The notes under the pieces were generated by a model. The model made no database searches. It was not told the DNA's origin and saw only the letters and a program-made list of their open reading frames with translations. 39,705 nucleotides of DNA. It comes from Nemertoderma westbladi (lineage: Eukaryota; Xenacoelomorpha; Nemertodermatida; Nemertodermatidae). The stretch lies in NCBI GenBank assembly GCA_032718475.1, contig JAUCBJ010003400.1:1-39705 (forward strand), written 5' to 3'. The translations under genes were made by a program, and so were the position numbers. Position 1 is the first letter of the stretch, and every line of letters starts with the position of its first letter. Shown piece by piece: positions 9,602 through 20,215 of this stretch.

Positions 9602-11639
9602 TTATGTTTCTCGGCAGTATGTACTATCGTTTGCCATATATATTTTTATCAAATTTGTCAAATAAAGCCGCCGGGGCCTTAAACCGGATGTTGAATTGAA
9701 TTGAATCGTGATCAGCGACCTCGAAAAGCCTTATACCACCAAAATTGAAATTTTTCAGCCAAAATCTAAAAAAAATGCTAAAATAACCTCCCCCCCCCCC
9801 TGTTAATTACATTGTAAAATAGCCCGGGCTGGAGGGTTACATTTTCCACTTTATACTCAATGTAGATGTAGAATATGCATTAGCACTTATTGCTGTGCCA
9901 TCAGCATTTACATTTAGATATATTGCATTGCAGCCTTGCCGAAATCTGTTACTGTACTAGTACTCCTGCTAGAGATCACAAGACTAACAGGTCTATCTAT
10001 ATTGTACAGTACATGTACACCAACTAACCAACAATAACATCCACATTTGGAGTATCCAGTGGTTTCCAATTTTGGTTGTTAGGCCGAGTCGACGACGAGG
10101 CCGACTACCCCATATACAGTTATTCCAGTAACGGTCATCAGCTACTACAGGCCCTGAGTTACTACCGGGGTCTCGGGTGCTACAGTACCATGGGTCCCTC
10201 AAGTTACTGTACCACGGTTGTCACTCACTACCACGAGCTGTAGGCCACGAGATCAAAGAGAGTTAACATGAACAAACCTAATTATAGGACAACTATAAAA
10301 TTCAGGTCAAAACATAATTAATATTTGAGTTCCGCCCCTTTCAATATATCTATTTATCTATATATTAAAATCTATTTCTAGATGGGTACTTTACGAACAC
10401 GAGTTTGACGGGGTAACTGATATTCTAGATCCTGGGAGTTATTCATCCGATCACCTGTCTACTTCTCGTATAATGAGCTCTCTGAGAATCATCCCAACGG
10501 ACAGCATAATATTATTCTCTGAGCCGTACTATACAGGTATGGGAACACCCAACGCAACATAATATTTTAAAAGTATGCTTATATTATATCGAATTACAGT
10601 AAGTAATATAGACTTTGCTTTGTTTGGCAGTTTGCAGGTGCGGCACCATGGTTAGGGGCAATCTTCGCCCGCGGAAAATCTTCGCCCGTGTCCAACCCTC
10701 GCCCGGTTGGAGGAAAGGAGCAGGTTACTGAGACGGCAGGTTACTTTTTCTAACCAGAACAATAAGCGGTGTTGTTAACATCCATTTTCAGGGCGAATAT
10801 TGCTCCGGCCGAAAATTGGACGTGGGCGAAGTTTGCTGCGTACCAGCGCCATACCCTATAGGGGAGGGGATGCTGCTCTGTCAATCAGAGGTAACATCCA
10901 GTAGGGTAATGATTTACCACCGGGGCTCCAAGAGTCTGATACCAATTATCAGATAGGTTGATAATCAACTATTATACACATTAGACAGATATACGCATTT
11001 ATGGCCTTAGTTACTACTGTATATATTTATAAACCTGACAGGTAGTTGAAAGTGGTCTATTTATACTGGAATAATAGTTTGTGGTGACATATTTTATTAA
11101 TAAATATAGAATGCCCGAGCGATGGTGACGGAGTCTATCCAATCCCTTCCAGTCAGAAGCTAGTTGAATAACAAACCAGTCCCAAACCTGCTTATTTCCA
11201 CTGTCATCTGCTGGCAAGTCAACAACCGCCTCACATATCCTTGATCATAATTTTGTCAGTCTGTCCAGTGCACATTTTGTAACCTTTGTTTTGTCAGCCC
11301 GATATAGAAGGCGTGGCAGTGTATGTTGCAGCAGACAACATATATAACAAGGGTAGACTTACAGGTGTATAGGCCCCGGATTCTGGTGCCACAAGGGGTT
11401 ACGTCAGAATTTAGTAATGTTGTGCATGTTTAGGCAACTGGGGGCGCCAGGCAAGCATGGTTACCTGTCCTATTATCCTTGGCTATTATTCTATTTTGTA
11501 TGAGCTGTTACCAATGGAACCGGTGTTAGTGGCTGTTACATAGTATGTCACTGGAACTTACATATTTGCGAATAATTTTGTTTATGTTTCCGCGTAAATG
11601 TATTCATTCCAAGACATTCTTTGAGTTATCTATTGCGTT
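9602..11639. other. No gene; one dispersed-repeat fragment and a weak inverted repeat
   Basis: A short TTGAATTGAATTGAA tail at about 9690-9705, after an AATAAA, resembles the 3' tail of a LINE. Bases 9708-9835 match the repeat family described at 15755-16025. At 10677-10693 and 10818-10834 the motif CTTCGCCC-(G/A)-(T/C)GTCCAA occurs as an inverted pair, possibly a decayed miniature element. The rest is unremarkable. Confidence 0.5.
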
Positions 11640-11997
11640 AGATCTCTGTAAGCACGTCCAAGAATATCAGAGATGTGTATGAAAACTCATTGTAAATTGG
11701 ATATCGTTAGTACCATAGAGTTCCATTGCTGCAGCGTTAATTATTTTAAGAAAACAGTCTAAATCCGCCGTTGGTTAGATGTGTTGTGATGATAGAACAA
11801 CTGTCATCAACAAAACGTTTGTAATATAGGATTGGGAATTTATGTCTATGCCAACCAACCCAGTGGTATAATAAATGGGAACGTGGCTTTGCTGGGGTAA
11901 TAATAAGTTTTGGATTACTTACACTATTTTCAATTAGTATTACATTAAATTTATTTACACTGATTAATTTACATCCACAAGTAATGGGTAAGCTCAT
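11640..11997 (-). pseudogene. Penelope-like element RT fragment
   Basis: The minus-strand frame 11997-11746 contains PILYYKRFVDDSCSI, which has the RT catalytic Y/F-V-D-D box in the form seen in Penelope-like elements. After a stop and frame changes, further leftward, NDIQFTM and IFLDVL follow at the expected spacing, matching the conserved block downstream of the catalytic box in that group. The N-terminal RT motifs and the GIY-YIG endonuclease are not visible. It is a broken relic. The family call depends on three short motifs in the right order, so it is probable rather than certain. Confidence 0.6.
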
Positions 11998-12719
11998 GAG
12001 TGACGTATTGTGATGTTTTTCTGTCGTGCTTCAGTATTCTACATATATTATTGTATACAATATACACTACATATAATACATTGCCAATCATAATATTTAT
12101 TCCGAATGCATGCGGGACTCTTACTACTTTACAAATTTTTGAACACTACGTACGCCATAACTTAATTGCCATATTAATAATACACATAATTGCGTATGCC
12201 ATAACTAATTACCTACTAATATTATTTATAATATTAGACTTATCTCAATAAGAGTGAAGTATTAAGGCGTTTTCTGTTTTTCCGTTATACTACACTAAGT
12301 TTCTAATAATAAAGTTGGTGACGGGAAATTTAAATTTGTTGTGTGCAATAGGAATTTGGTCGTGGTTTATTATTTAGATTTACGTAAATTTACCTGAGGT
12401 AGGCGATAGCCCGGTAGGCCAAAAACGTTCCTAACTGAACCATAGTTTACAGCCAGTGCAAACCCTCGTTGCCATAAAATACCTAATGTATTATGTCTAC
12501 ACCACTGGTGAACTCCATTCATTTTATAATGCACTGTACATACAGCATTGAAACAGGAAAAGGCCCCCTGTACTGACCACAGAATTGGGAAGTCCCAAAA
12601 TAACCTCTCCTAAGGCACAGAATGAGTCCCGCTGGCTCAGGCATCTGAGCCAATCAACCAAGGCATGGTTATCAATAAACCTGTTGACTGGGAGGAAAAG
12701 ACAACCAACCACCAAGGTG
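11998..12719. other. No gene recognised
   Basis: AT-rich sequence up to about 12400, then a small stem followed by GGCCAAAAACGTT at about 12405-12432. The part after 12540 may be decayed 5' sequence of the LINE that follows. Overlapping small ORFs at 12524-13048 on both strands are not genes. Confidence 0.4.
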
Positions 12720-13540
12720 AAGGCTGAATCTCCAGCTGAATGAATGCCTCAATGGTTGGAAGGCCCACTTTGAGAAGCTTCTAAGCAATGATAGGGTATT
12801 GCCTGATAACTTTGAGGTACAACGTGTGTCTGAGTCTGTGCTCACAGATATCCCCATTGATAACATCTCCTTTTCTGAGGAAGCATAAATACCAGTCGTG
12901 CCAGTTGAGTAGATTGCGTGCAACTGAGGACTTTAAATTTCCTCAGTGTTTGGAGCTCATTTACCTCATTATTGTGGACACGTATAGGACAAAGAGAGTA
13001 CCTCAATAAATTAAAACAATAAGTTGGTCCATGTCGTAAATAGGGCAACCTGACAATTTATGGATCTTTTCATGGAATCTCATTGATCTCGATTGCTGCA
13101 AAGCTATACAATAGAATTATATTAAAGCGCATCAGGGATCCCATTGAGAGACTGCTCCGTGGAAATCAGAATGGGTTCCGTAAAGGTCGTGAGACAATGG
13201 AGCCCATTCTGGCACTTAGAAGGATAATCAAAGAGTTATCAACAAAGAAAGACAGACAACTGGCTATTATCTTTGATGACTTCTTTAAGACCTTCAATTC
13301 AGTCTCATGACCTTTTGTATGTTCAGGATATTTGCAGCATATGTGATGGTTCCATCACAGACCCATTCGAAGTCTATTTGGGAGTCCTTCTGGGTGACAC
13401 ACTTGGACTATTCTTATTCATAATTGTGGTTGATTATGTTCTACTCATGTCCTTAGACCATCTTAATAACGATGGAGTGATGGTAACACCCTCTAATGGC
13501 ACAAGAAGTAGAGGAAATCCAGCAAAGCTTACAAATCAAC
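12720..13540 (+). pseudogene. RTE-like LINE fragment A (linker and N-terminal RT)
   Basis: A frame at about 12739-12888 reads CLNGWKAHFEKLLSN and then DIPIDNISFSEE, the linker between endonuclease and RT in RTE-like and related LINEs. The frame breaks, then 13083-13310 gives the RT fingers: SIAAKLYNRIILKRI, NQNGFRKGRETMEPILALRR and a motif-A remnant. 13310 onward has lost about 40 bases relative to the copy at 36601. After a shift it retains the PFEVYLGVLLGDT and LFLFIIVVDYVL motif-B/C region. The copy stops at about 13540, where the inverted-repeat element begins. Nucleotide similarity to 36601-36960 shows it is the same family. Confidence 0.8.
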
Positions 13541-13546
13541 AACAAA

Positions 13547-15534
13547 TGCACTGTAGTGTAGCCTACCGGTATAATATGGAACATTTTAAATTTCCCACTC
13601 AAATATTAGGCCTGATGTAGAAATGTAAAGGCACCTACTGTAGAGCTCTTTCACCAATTTTTAAAGTAAACTGTTCGAAAATAATAATTAATAAATACAA
13701 GTAATTAAGCGTAATAGAGTGTGCTAATATTATAGAGGTACATAATATAATATACAAACGTTACAGGAGTATTCTAGATTTGTACGAAAAAACTGCACTA
13801 AAAATTAGAAAGTTAATTAATTATTCTAGATTAAGTTAAGTATCGATTAGATTAAGTATTCTATTAAATTAAGTATCGATTAGGTTAAGTATTCTATTAA
13901 ATTAAGTATCGATTAGATTAAGTATTCTATTAAATTAAGTATCGATTAGATTAAGTATTCTATTAAATTAAGTATCGATTAGATTAAGTATTCTATTAAA
14001 TTAAGTATCGATTAGATTAAGTATTCTATTAAATTAAGTATCAATTAGATTAAGTATTCTATTAAATTAAGTATCGATTAGATTAAGTATTCTATTAAAT
14101 TAAGTATCGATTAGATTAAGTATTCTATTAAATTAAGTATCGATTAGATTAAGTATTATATTAAATTAAGTATCGATTAGATTAAGTATTCTATTAAATT
14201 AAGTATCAATTAGATTAAGTATTCTATTAAATTAAGTATCGATTAGAATAAGTATTCTATTAAATTAAGTATCGATTAGATTAAGTATTCTATTAAATTA
14301 AGTATCGATTAGATTAAGTATTCTATTAAATTAAGTATCGATTAGATTAAGTATTCTATTAAATTAAGTATCGATTAGATTAAGTATTCTATTAAATTAA
14401 GTATCGATTAGATTAAGTATTCTATTAAATTAAGTATCGATTAGATTAAGTATTCTATTAAATTAAGTATCGATTAGATTAAGTATTCTATTAAATTAAG
14501 TATCGATTAGATTAAGTATTCTATTAAATTAAGTATCGATTAGATTAAGTATTCTATTAAATTAAGTATCGATTAGATTAAGTATTCTATTAAATTAAGT
14601 ATCGATTAGATTAAGTATTCTATTAAATTAAGTATCGATTAGATTAAGTATTCTATTAAATTAAGTATCGATTAGATTAAGTATTCTATTAAATTAAGTA
14701 TCGATTAGATTAAGTATTCTATTAAATTAAGTATCGATTAGATTAAGTATTCTATTAAATTAAGTATCGATTAGATTAAGTATTCTATTCTAGATTTCAC
14801 TATGTACGAAAAGATCAACAGAACGACAGGTTGATTAATGGTACCCCTACGCTAAGGCTCACTCACTTCGTGGCTTGCCCCATATTTATATGGTGAATTA
14901 CTTTCAGTCATTATGTTTATCTCACCTGCGCTACTTAAGCATCTAATACGGTAGCTAATAAAAACCTAGGATGTTCTGTTTTTTTTTGTCATATCTATAA
15001 GGCGCTGCTGTAGGTTAACTGTATTTAATCACACTACTCTAGCTATAATTACTTTTTTTATGGGAGGTTATTATCTAGAATTCTAGAAGGTGGTAAAATA
15101 TTGAAAAAATTCATACAGTACCGGTACCAAAAGCCTCGTATATGGCGATAAGATTATGTTACCACGTTAACATACTAGGCCATCCACTAACTAATTAATT
15201 ATCCATTTCGTATTAATTTTTGAGTAATGATTGCTGGTTGTGTAAAAGTGTTATCTGTCGATGCGATTTTGAATTTAATTGGTACAACTCTGATTAATAT
15301 ATATGGACTGGAGAAGGGAATAAAAATATATATTCTGTACCTCTATAATATTAGCACACCCTTTTAAGCTTCATTACTTTAATTTATTAATTATTATTTT
15401 CATACAGTTTACTTTAAAAATTGGTGAAAGAGCCCTACAGTAGGTGTTTTTACATTTCTACATCAGGCCTAATATTTGAGAGGGGAATTTCAAATTTGCC
15501 ATATTATTATACCGGTAGGCTACACTACAGTGCA
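13547..15534. mobile_element. Non-autonomous element with ~210-bp TIRs and a minisatellite core
   Basis: Bases 13547-13755 are repeated in inverted orientation at 15325-15534 with only scattered differences. Both arms begin TGCACTGTAGTGTAGCCTAC and share TATTAGGCCTGATGTAG and TGCTAATATTATAGAGGTAC. The arms enclose a 33-bp minisatellite and about 500 bases without coding capacity. The left end abuts LINE fragment A. I see no clear target duplication. Long inverted ends without a gene suggest a non-autonomous DNA transposon mobilised by an unknown enzyme. Confidence 0.85.
13823..14793. repeat. 33-bp minisatellite, about 29 copies
   Basis: The unit is ATTAAGTATCGATTAGATTA plus AGTATTCTATTAA (33 bases). 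Copies are nearly identical, with single changes such as TATCAATTAG at about 14040 and 14210. The array lies inside the long-TIR element, off-centre toward the left arm. Homogeneity implies recent expansion or ongoing unequal exchange. Confidence 0.95.
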
Positions 15535-15754
15535 GTTGTTTTTGCTTTTGGTTATATTAATACAGCTTGAGAACGGTATCCGTTAGGGTACCGAAATATC
15601 GTAATAAATATTTCCTTCATCCATCGGTCCGTTCAGTAACTTTAATACTGTATATTCAATTATACTTATACTTTTTCTAATTATATTTTTTGATGTTTTT
15701 GGAATAGCACCAAAGATGATGGTGGCTTTACCAAACATTTTTTTAACTAGTTGC

Positions 15755-16025
15755 ATCGTCATCAGAGACCTCGAAAACCCGGATACCTTTAGAATTATCC
15801 AACTAAAGCAAACACTTTTTAATTAACTTTATTTTTAAGGTATACTTTTTCATCAAACTACAGTAGATTAGCAACAAAACATTTTTCTTCACCAGAAAAA
15901 TATTTCTAACAAGTTATATCAATGTCAATATCAATAACAATATAAGTGACCTCGAAAACCTTACACCTTTAAAATTATTATTTTTCATCAACTAGAAAAT
16001 ATCCTAAAAATTAGCCCGGGCCAAA
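15755..16025. repeat. Dispersed repeat with GACCTCGAAAA core (two adjacent copies; third at 9708-9835)
   Basis: The core GACCTCGAAAA is followed within a few bases by ATACC or ACACC, then a T/A-rich stretch. It is found at 15767, 15948 and 9717. Two of the copies end with TAGCCCGGGC (about 16012 and 9820). The preceding CGTCATCAG (15757) matches CGTGATCAG (9707). The copies share order and spacing, so this is one repeat family. No coding capacity was seen. Confidence 0.65.
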
Positions 16026-16171
16026 TAAGATTAAACAATCAGCTGTTATTGTCTTCCATCTATCTTTATTGAAAAATATTTATCTTCAAACTTTTTATCT
16101 TCCAACCTCTATAATCTCCTCCTCTTTTTTGGGTATTAATTAGCTAACTCAAGTTATCCTAATTATTGCAG

Positions 16172-16337
16172 GTGATACTGTAGTGACCTGCAACAATCCT
16201 ATAATTACAGTTGATACAGTTGATAAGGAGTCATACACCCTCACCAGGTGTAGCATCCCAGACCTTGGGGTTTACGAGTTCAACAAAGTCACTAAGTCTC
16301 TAATCATAACAGGAAAATTCCCATGGATGGCCTGGAG
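16172..16337 (+). CDS. Possible internal exon of a host gene
   Basis: A 166-base open stretch sits between a splice-acceptor-like sequence (TAGCTAACTC... TTATTGCAG, with a pyrimidine-rich region further upstream) and a donor-like CTGGAG/GTAATA. The open frame gives TVVTCNNPIITVDTVDK, SYTLTRCSIPDLGVYEF and SLIITGKFPWMAW. The Cys pair and the DLGVYEF ending look somewhat like an immunoglobulin-type strand pattern, but this is weak. Base composition is less AT-rich than the flanks. There is no transcript evidence and neighbouring exons are not identified. Confidence 0.3.
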
Positions 16338-17075
16338 GTAATAATATATAATTTGCAATAATTTATGTTACATATGTCATCATTAGGCCTATGGGAGAAG
16401 GCTGCGAGTAGCTACATCGACCCGAGCGAGCTGCTACATCACCAGCTGATCTCATATAAAATAATATAGCACACATACAGTATTTTGTGATCCCACTTTC
16501 CAAGTGACACCAGGATGGGCCTGATGATGATGTCCTTCGATGAGTCATATCTACGGTACCGCAGTCCCTGAGTATCTGCAGGTATTGGGCTGGGGCAAGC
16601 CATGTAGTGTGACGAGTTCGTATCGCTAGTGCCTACTTTCTGATTTTTTTCTGGCAGTAATTTATTTTAGGAATCATAGTAGATCTGTAGAGTAGAATCT
16701 GTTGATCTTTACTTAACGGATTTAATAATATCTTTCATTAGATGTGCAGTTTTATAAACTTTAAACATGAATAAAAAATTATGAAATATATTTTATCTGA
16801 AGGCGTATTTAATCGATCTTCAGATATTTGTACCCACAGAGAAGAAGGTGTCGTTGTATGAAACAATATATTCAAATTGTTGTGACACTATCCTCTTTGT
16901 CACACTATAACTAATGTAACTTGTAACTTCCTTATCCTTGGTTAGGGTACATTACCTTGTTTATAGCTGTAAAGTTTACTTTATCATACGTCTTTGTGTA
17001 AATATTGTTAGCACTTTATTTCACTGCTATGTGTAGTTTCACTAAAAATTGGCGCCCACAGCATAGTCAGTCGGT
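16338..17075. other. No gene; possible retroelement primer-binding site near 17051
   Basis: Mostly featureless. TTGGCGCCCACAGC at 17050-17063 resembles the tRNA-Lys-type primer-binding site that follows an LTR in many Ty3/gypsy elements, and the 160 bases before it start with TGT. No gag or pol follows, so any element would be a remnant. Confidence 0.3.
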
Positions 17076-17163
17076 CTGCTCACAAGTAGTTTCTCCTGTG
17101 TTTTCGGCTCACAAGTAGTTTCTCCTGTGTTTTCGGCTCACAAGTAGTTTCTCCTGTGTTTTC
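17076..17163. repeat. 29-bp tandem repeat, three copies
   Basis: CTCACAAGTAGTTTCTCCTG begins at 17080, 17109 and 17138, with identical 29-base spacing and almost no divergence. Confidence 0.9.
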
Positions 17164-17203
17164 TACCTTCTTCACCTATAATATTCTTAACTTACTGCCA
17201 AAT

Positions 17204-17330
17204 ATGGATGAAGGTGATGGAGTTCATGAATTCTTTTGTGATATTTCAAAAGCCCTTGACCGTGTCTGGCACCGTAGGCCGTATATACAGCATAAACTCC
17301 AATGAATGGGAATTGAAGCCCTTCTAGGAA
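17204..17330 (+). pseudogene. Short LINE RT fragment (motif A)
   Basis: The frame from 17204 reads FFCDISKALDRVWHRR and is stopped at 17303-17305, then continues in frame for a short distance (MGIEALLG). FCDISKAFDRVWH-like sequence is the RT motif-A block of jockey/CR1-group LINEs. Only about 40 codons survive before the minisatellite at 17396. It is too short to assign to a clade. Confidence 0.7.
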
Positions 17331-17395
17331 TCATATCGATGATATCGACGTTTGGACCATATTACAGTGTGCGTCATTTAAGTGGTTACCCCTGA

Positions 17396-17790
17396 TAAAT
17401 GTGTGTCCCTCATTAATGTTTGTGTCCCTCATTAATGGGTGTCCCTCATTAATGTTTGTGTCCCTCATTAATGGGTGTCCCTCATTAATATTTGTGTCCC
17501 TCATTAATGGGTGTCCCTCATTAATGTTTGTGTCCCTCATTAATGGGTGTCCCTCATTAATGTTTGTGTCCCTCATTAATGGGTGTCCCTCATTAATGTT
17601 TGTGTCCCTCATTAATGGGTGTCCCTCATTAATGTTTGTGTCCCTCATTAATGGGTGTCCCTCATTAATGTTTGTGTCCCTCATTAATGGGTGTCCCTCA
17701 TTAATGTTTGTGTCCCTCATTAATGTTTGTGTCCCTCATTAATGTTTGTGTCCCTCATTAATGTTTATCCCCCTGATAAATATGTGTCCC
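17396..17790. repeat. 36-bp minisatellite (two ~18-bp half units)
   Basis: GTGTCCCTCATTAATG alternates with GGT and TTT linkers, giving a 36-base period for about ten copies, with simpler ends. Short CCCCTGATAAATGTGTG sequences occur at both edges. Because the period is a multiple of three, both strands stay open (17331-17742), encoding a 12-residue repeat. These frames are a consequence of the array, not evidence of a gene. Confidence 0.95.
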
Positions 17791-18158
17791 TCATTAATGT
17801 TCCACTTGAATCCAAATTTTGTTCTTATAGTTCTGCATGTGGCTACATTTTGCTCAATTTGTATTGAGATATGATACTAACTACAGTACAATACTTATTT
17901 TAGAAGTAATTAATACCCCATCAAAAAGTTATGGAGCCCCAAAAGAGACCGACTTTGAATACAAAAATTGTGCAAGTGTGTTAGCTATATTTTTTTGCAT
18001 TACAGTATGTACTTACTGTATTTGTTATTAATTCGTGCACATGTAGGCCTATTACTAACACCTGCTCATGTGCTAATTAAACATGTTAGATAGCACGTAT
18101 TAACTTAGTATTACTAAATAATTAAGGAAGCACGATACGCCTTGGCTATTATTTTATA
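17791..18158. other. No gene recognised
   Basis: AT-rich sequence with one 64-codon frame at 17837-18031 that shows no recognisable motif. Confidence 0.4.
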
Positions 18159-18339
18159 TATTTTGTGGGTTTTTTGTAAAAATTGTGACTTATGGTGTTT
18201 TGCCAAATTGAGGATACCGTGTCTTCTAGGCATTACCCCACAACTATCGTATAGTTTTTAATAATGGCAGAAAACGGTGTTCCCCCATATTTTGGCAAAA
18301 CACCATAAGTCAGAATTTTTACAATAAAACCGCAAAATA
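18159..18339. mobile_element. Palindromic MITE, 181 bp, TA-flanked
   Basis: The left arm 18159-18207 and right arm 18291-18339 are inverted copies of 49 bases with about five mismatches, sharing TTATGGTGTTTTGCCAAA. TA occurs at both outer ends, consistent with a Tc1/mariner-type TA target duplication, so this is probably a Tc1/mariner-like miniature. There is no coding capacity. Confidence 0.8.
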
Positions 18340-18424
18340 AATCAATGGCGATTCTAAATCAAATTGAAAGTTTACTTATTAAGAATTCTAAATATATTTA
18401 GTTGTCAAAAAACACAATATAATC

Positions 18425-18640
18425 AGGCACCGAGAGGTTACTTACTTACTGTAATAAATTATCGCCCTCATGCGAGATGGAGCTGAACCAAGGTTATTGC
18501 TGGCGACTGGCTAACTGATCTCCAGCCAAAACCTCTCAAACGATTTCGATGAAATTGTCACAGTGGCTAGATACCGTGATTCTGAGATCGCATGCTCGTG
18601 TCATTATTTCGTCCATAGCCTCTGATCAAATCACCAGCTG
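18425..18640 (-). repeat. Dispersed repeat R, partial inverted copy
   Basis: Reverse complement of this stretch matches the second half of 33165-33600: GGCTATGGACG, CTCAGAATC, CCACTGTGA, ATTTCATCGAAATCGTT, CAGTAAGTAACC and CGGTTCCTGAT-like blocks appear in the same order and spacing. No coding capacity. Confidence 0.75.
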
Positions 18641-18889
18641 GTGCACATGAAAAATGACTTATGTAATGGATTTCTATACAGGCTTAGTTAGGCTGACGGG
18701 TCTAGCGTCCCGAAAAGGAACCGAGTTTTTATTTCAAATAAAAGTGACAACGAGAAATAGTATAGAACTAATAATTATGTAAAAATACAATCATATTTCA
18801 AACAATAATTACTAAGAAATTCGATCTTTTATTAGTTGCTTAATTCGAGAACAAAATCGACCTGCAACTAGTGAAGACCTCGTTTTCGA

Positions 18890-19300
18890 ATTTCGAAACC
18901 ATGCTGGTGCGATGCGCGATATCGTGTTTAGTTAATAAATTAAAATCTACAGCAATTTATATGCACCCAGTAATACGAAATCCCTATGAATGTAATCAAA
19001 TACAAATTATTCTAGAAAAATGTCCTCTAAAGTATGTAGTCTTGGCATTGGTGCTTCGAAACTAGGCTAGTGAGATTCAGGATATTGCGTTTAATATAAA
19101 ATTCGAAAACACCATCAAATTCCGTAATGGCGATAATAAAATACTGCAACTTTTTTGAAATTGGTAAAATTCTAGAACTAGAAAAAAATTTAATTTTTGA
19201 ACGGCGATGTTTGGGGATTCGAAACATGGATAGGCTGAATGAGGACATCGAATTAAGTTGAAAAATAAAATCCCATATTGGAGTTATAGCGGATAGAAAG
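18890..19300. repeat. Degenerate tandem repeat, period about 163 bp
   Basis: TTCGAAAC starts similar blocks at about 18892, 19055 and 19218 (TTCGAAACCATGCTGGTGCG, TTCGAAACTAGGCTAGTGAG and TTCGAAACATGGATAGGC). Further matches lie inside the first two units, such as ATTCTAGAA. The copies are strongly diverged. A run of 20 C follows at 19313-19332. Confidence 0.6.
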
Positions 19301-19339
19301 AAAATTTACCAACCCCCCCCCCCCCCCCCCCCAGTCGCC

Positions 19340-19649
19340 AAAAAATTAGGCAAATTAAAAATTTTGAGAAATAAATTTTTTGCGCTATTTTTGATAGGGA
19401 ATCGATTGGCAGTACTGGCTACGAAATTTTTTTTTTGAAATTTTCGGTTAGGAAAGTATCTTATCAAATCTACATACTACTCTATAACAAAATAACCATT
19501 CAGGTGGCCAGCATTTCCCAGGAACCTGACATTCGCATTCATTGAATCCAGGGCAAGAGTTTATATTGTATTCTGTGAATGGAGCTATCAGCTGGGTAGA
19601 ATGATTGATTATTAGCCTTTGGTCAGAGAGAGATCCCACTCTGTATTCC
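19340..19649. other. No gene recognised
   Basis: T- and A-rich single-base runs, then unique sequence; one 63-codon minus-strand frame without recognisable motifs. Confidence 0.4.
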
Positions 19650-20215
19650 CTCTATCTAGCACCACTCTAGCAGCAGGGCCTATAGGATGCTCTGGGAAGA
19701 GTTATTCAGCTGAGGGTGTAATAGATTACAAACGAAATCAACCAGTTAATGTTTACTTATTGTCTGAGTTGAAAGAGTGAGTGATTAATTAAGCCCCTAT
19801 CTGTCTTGTATTTTAATTATATCAGAAATCGTTGCCTTCAGTACAAAATATCTTAAAATTGATTCACCTGGTATTACAAATCTCTGAATTGCAAATTGTA
19901 TTGCAAATTCGCTTTGGTTCGAGTGTGAAGGCCATTAGCTGTGTGAAATGTTAATCATACAGTACAGTGTAATGCTAGTCTATGGAGAAATTCAATTTTG
20001 CCAGAGAGTGGTAGGGCCTAAACAAACAGTATGGGTGAACTAAGTACAGTAAAACTTGGCTACCAACATGGTTTACTATGCCTGTGTATAACTCTGACAT
20101 ATTAAGCCATATTTCATCATGAACACCAGCTGTTATTGGTGTTATTTTACCATTGCATCTATGATACTTTTAGCTTGTGTCTATTTTACGAGCCCAGAGG
20201 ATTAGCCAGAGGAAA
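19650..20215 (+). repeat. Dispersed repeat R, second copy with internal extra sequence
   Basis: Matches 33165-33445 in order: ATAGGATGCTCTGGGAAGAG, TTATTCAGCTGAGGG, CCAGTTAATGTTT and TTGAAAGAG, then CATGA-CCAGCTG and CGAGCCCAGA. About 230 extra bases lie between the two halves (about 19810-20070), so something was inserted here or lost in the other copy. Confidence 0.75.

Noticed and set aside
12400-12435. Stem followed by GGCCAAAAACGTT, and a similar stem with CCGAAATATCG at about 15565-15600, as hammerhead ribozymes of Penelope-like elements
   Set aside because: The required CTGATGA core is absent at both sites.
13833-14790. Possible CRISPR array
   Set aside because: The units are contiguous 33-bp repeats without unique spacers and sit inside a eukaryotic transposon, so this is a minisatellite.
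17331-17742. Repetitive 113- and 129-codon frames on both strands
   Set aside because: Artefacts of a 36-bp tandem repeat; no start context or non-repeat domain.
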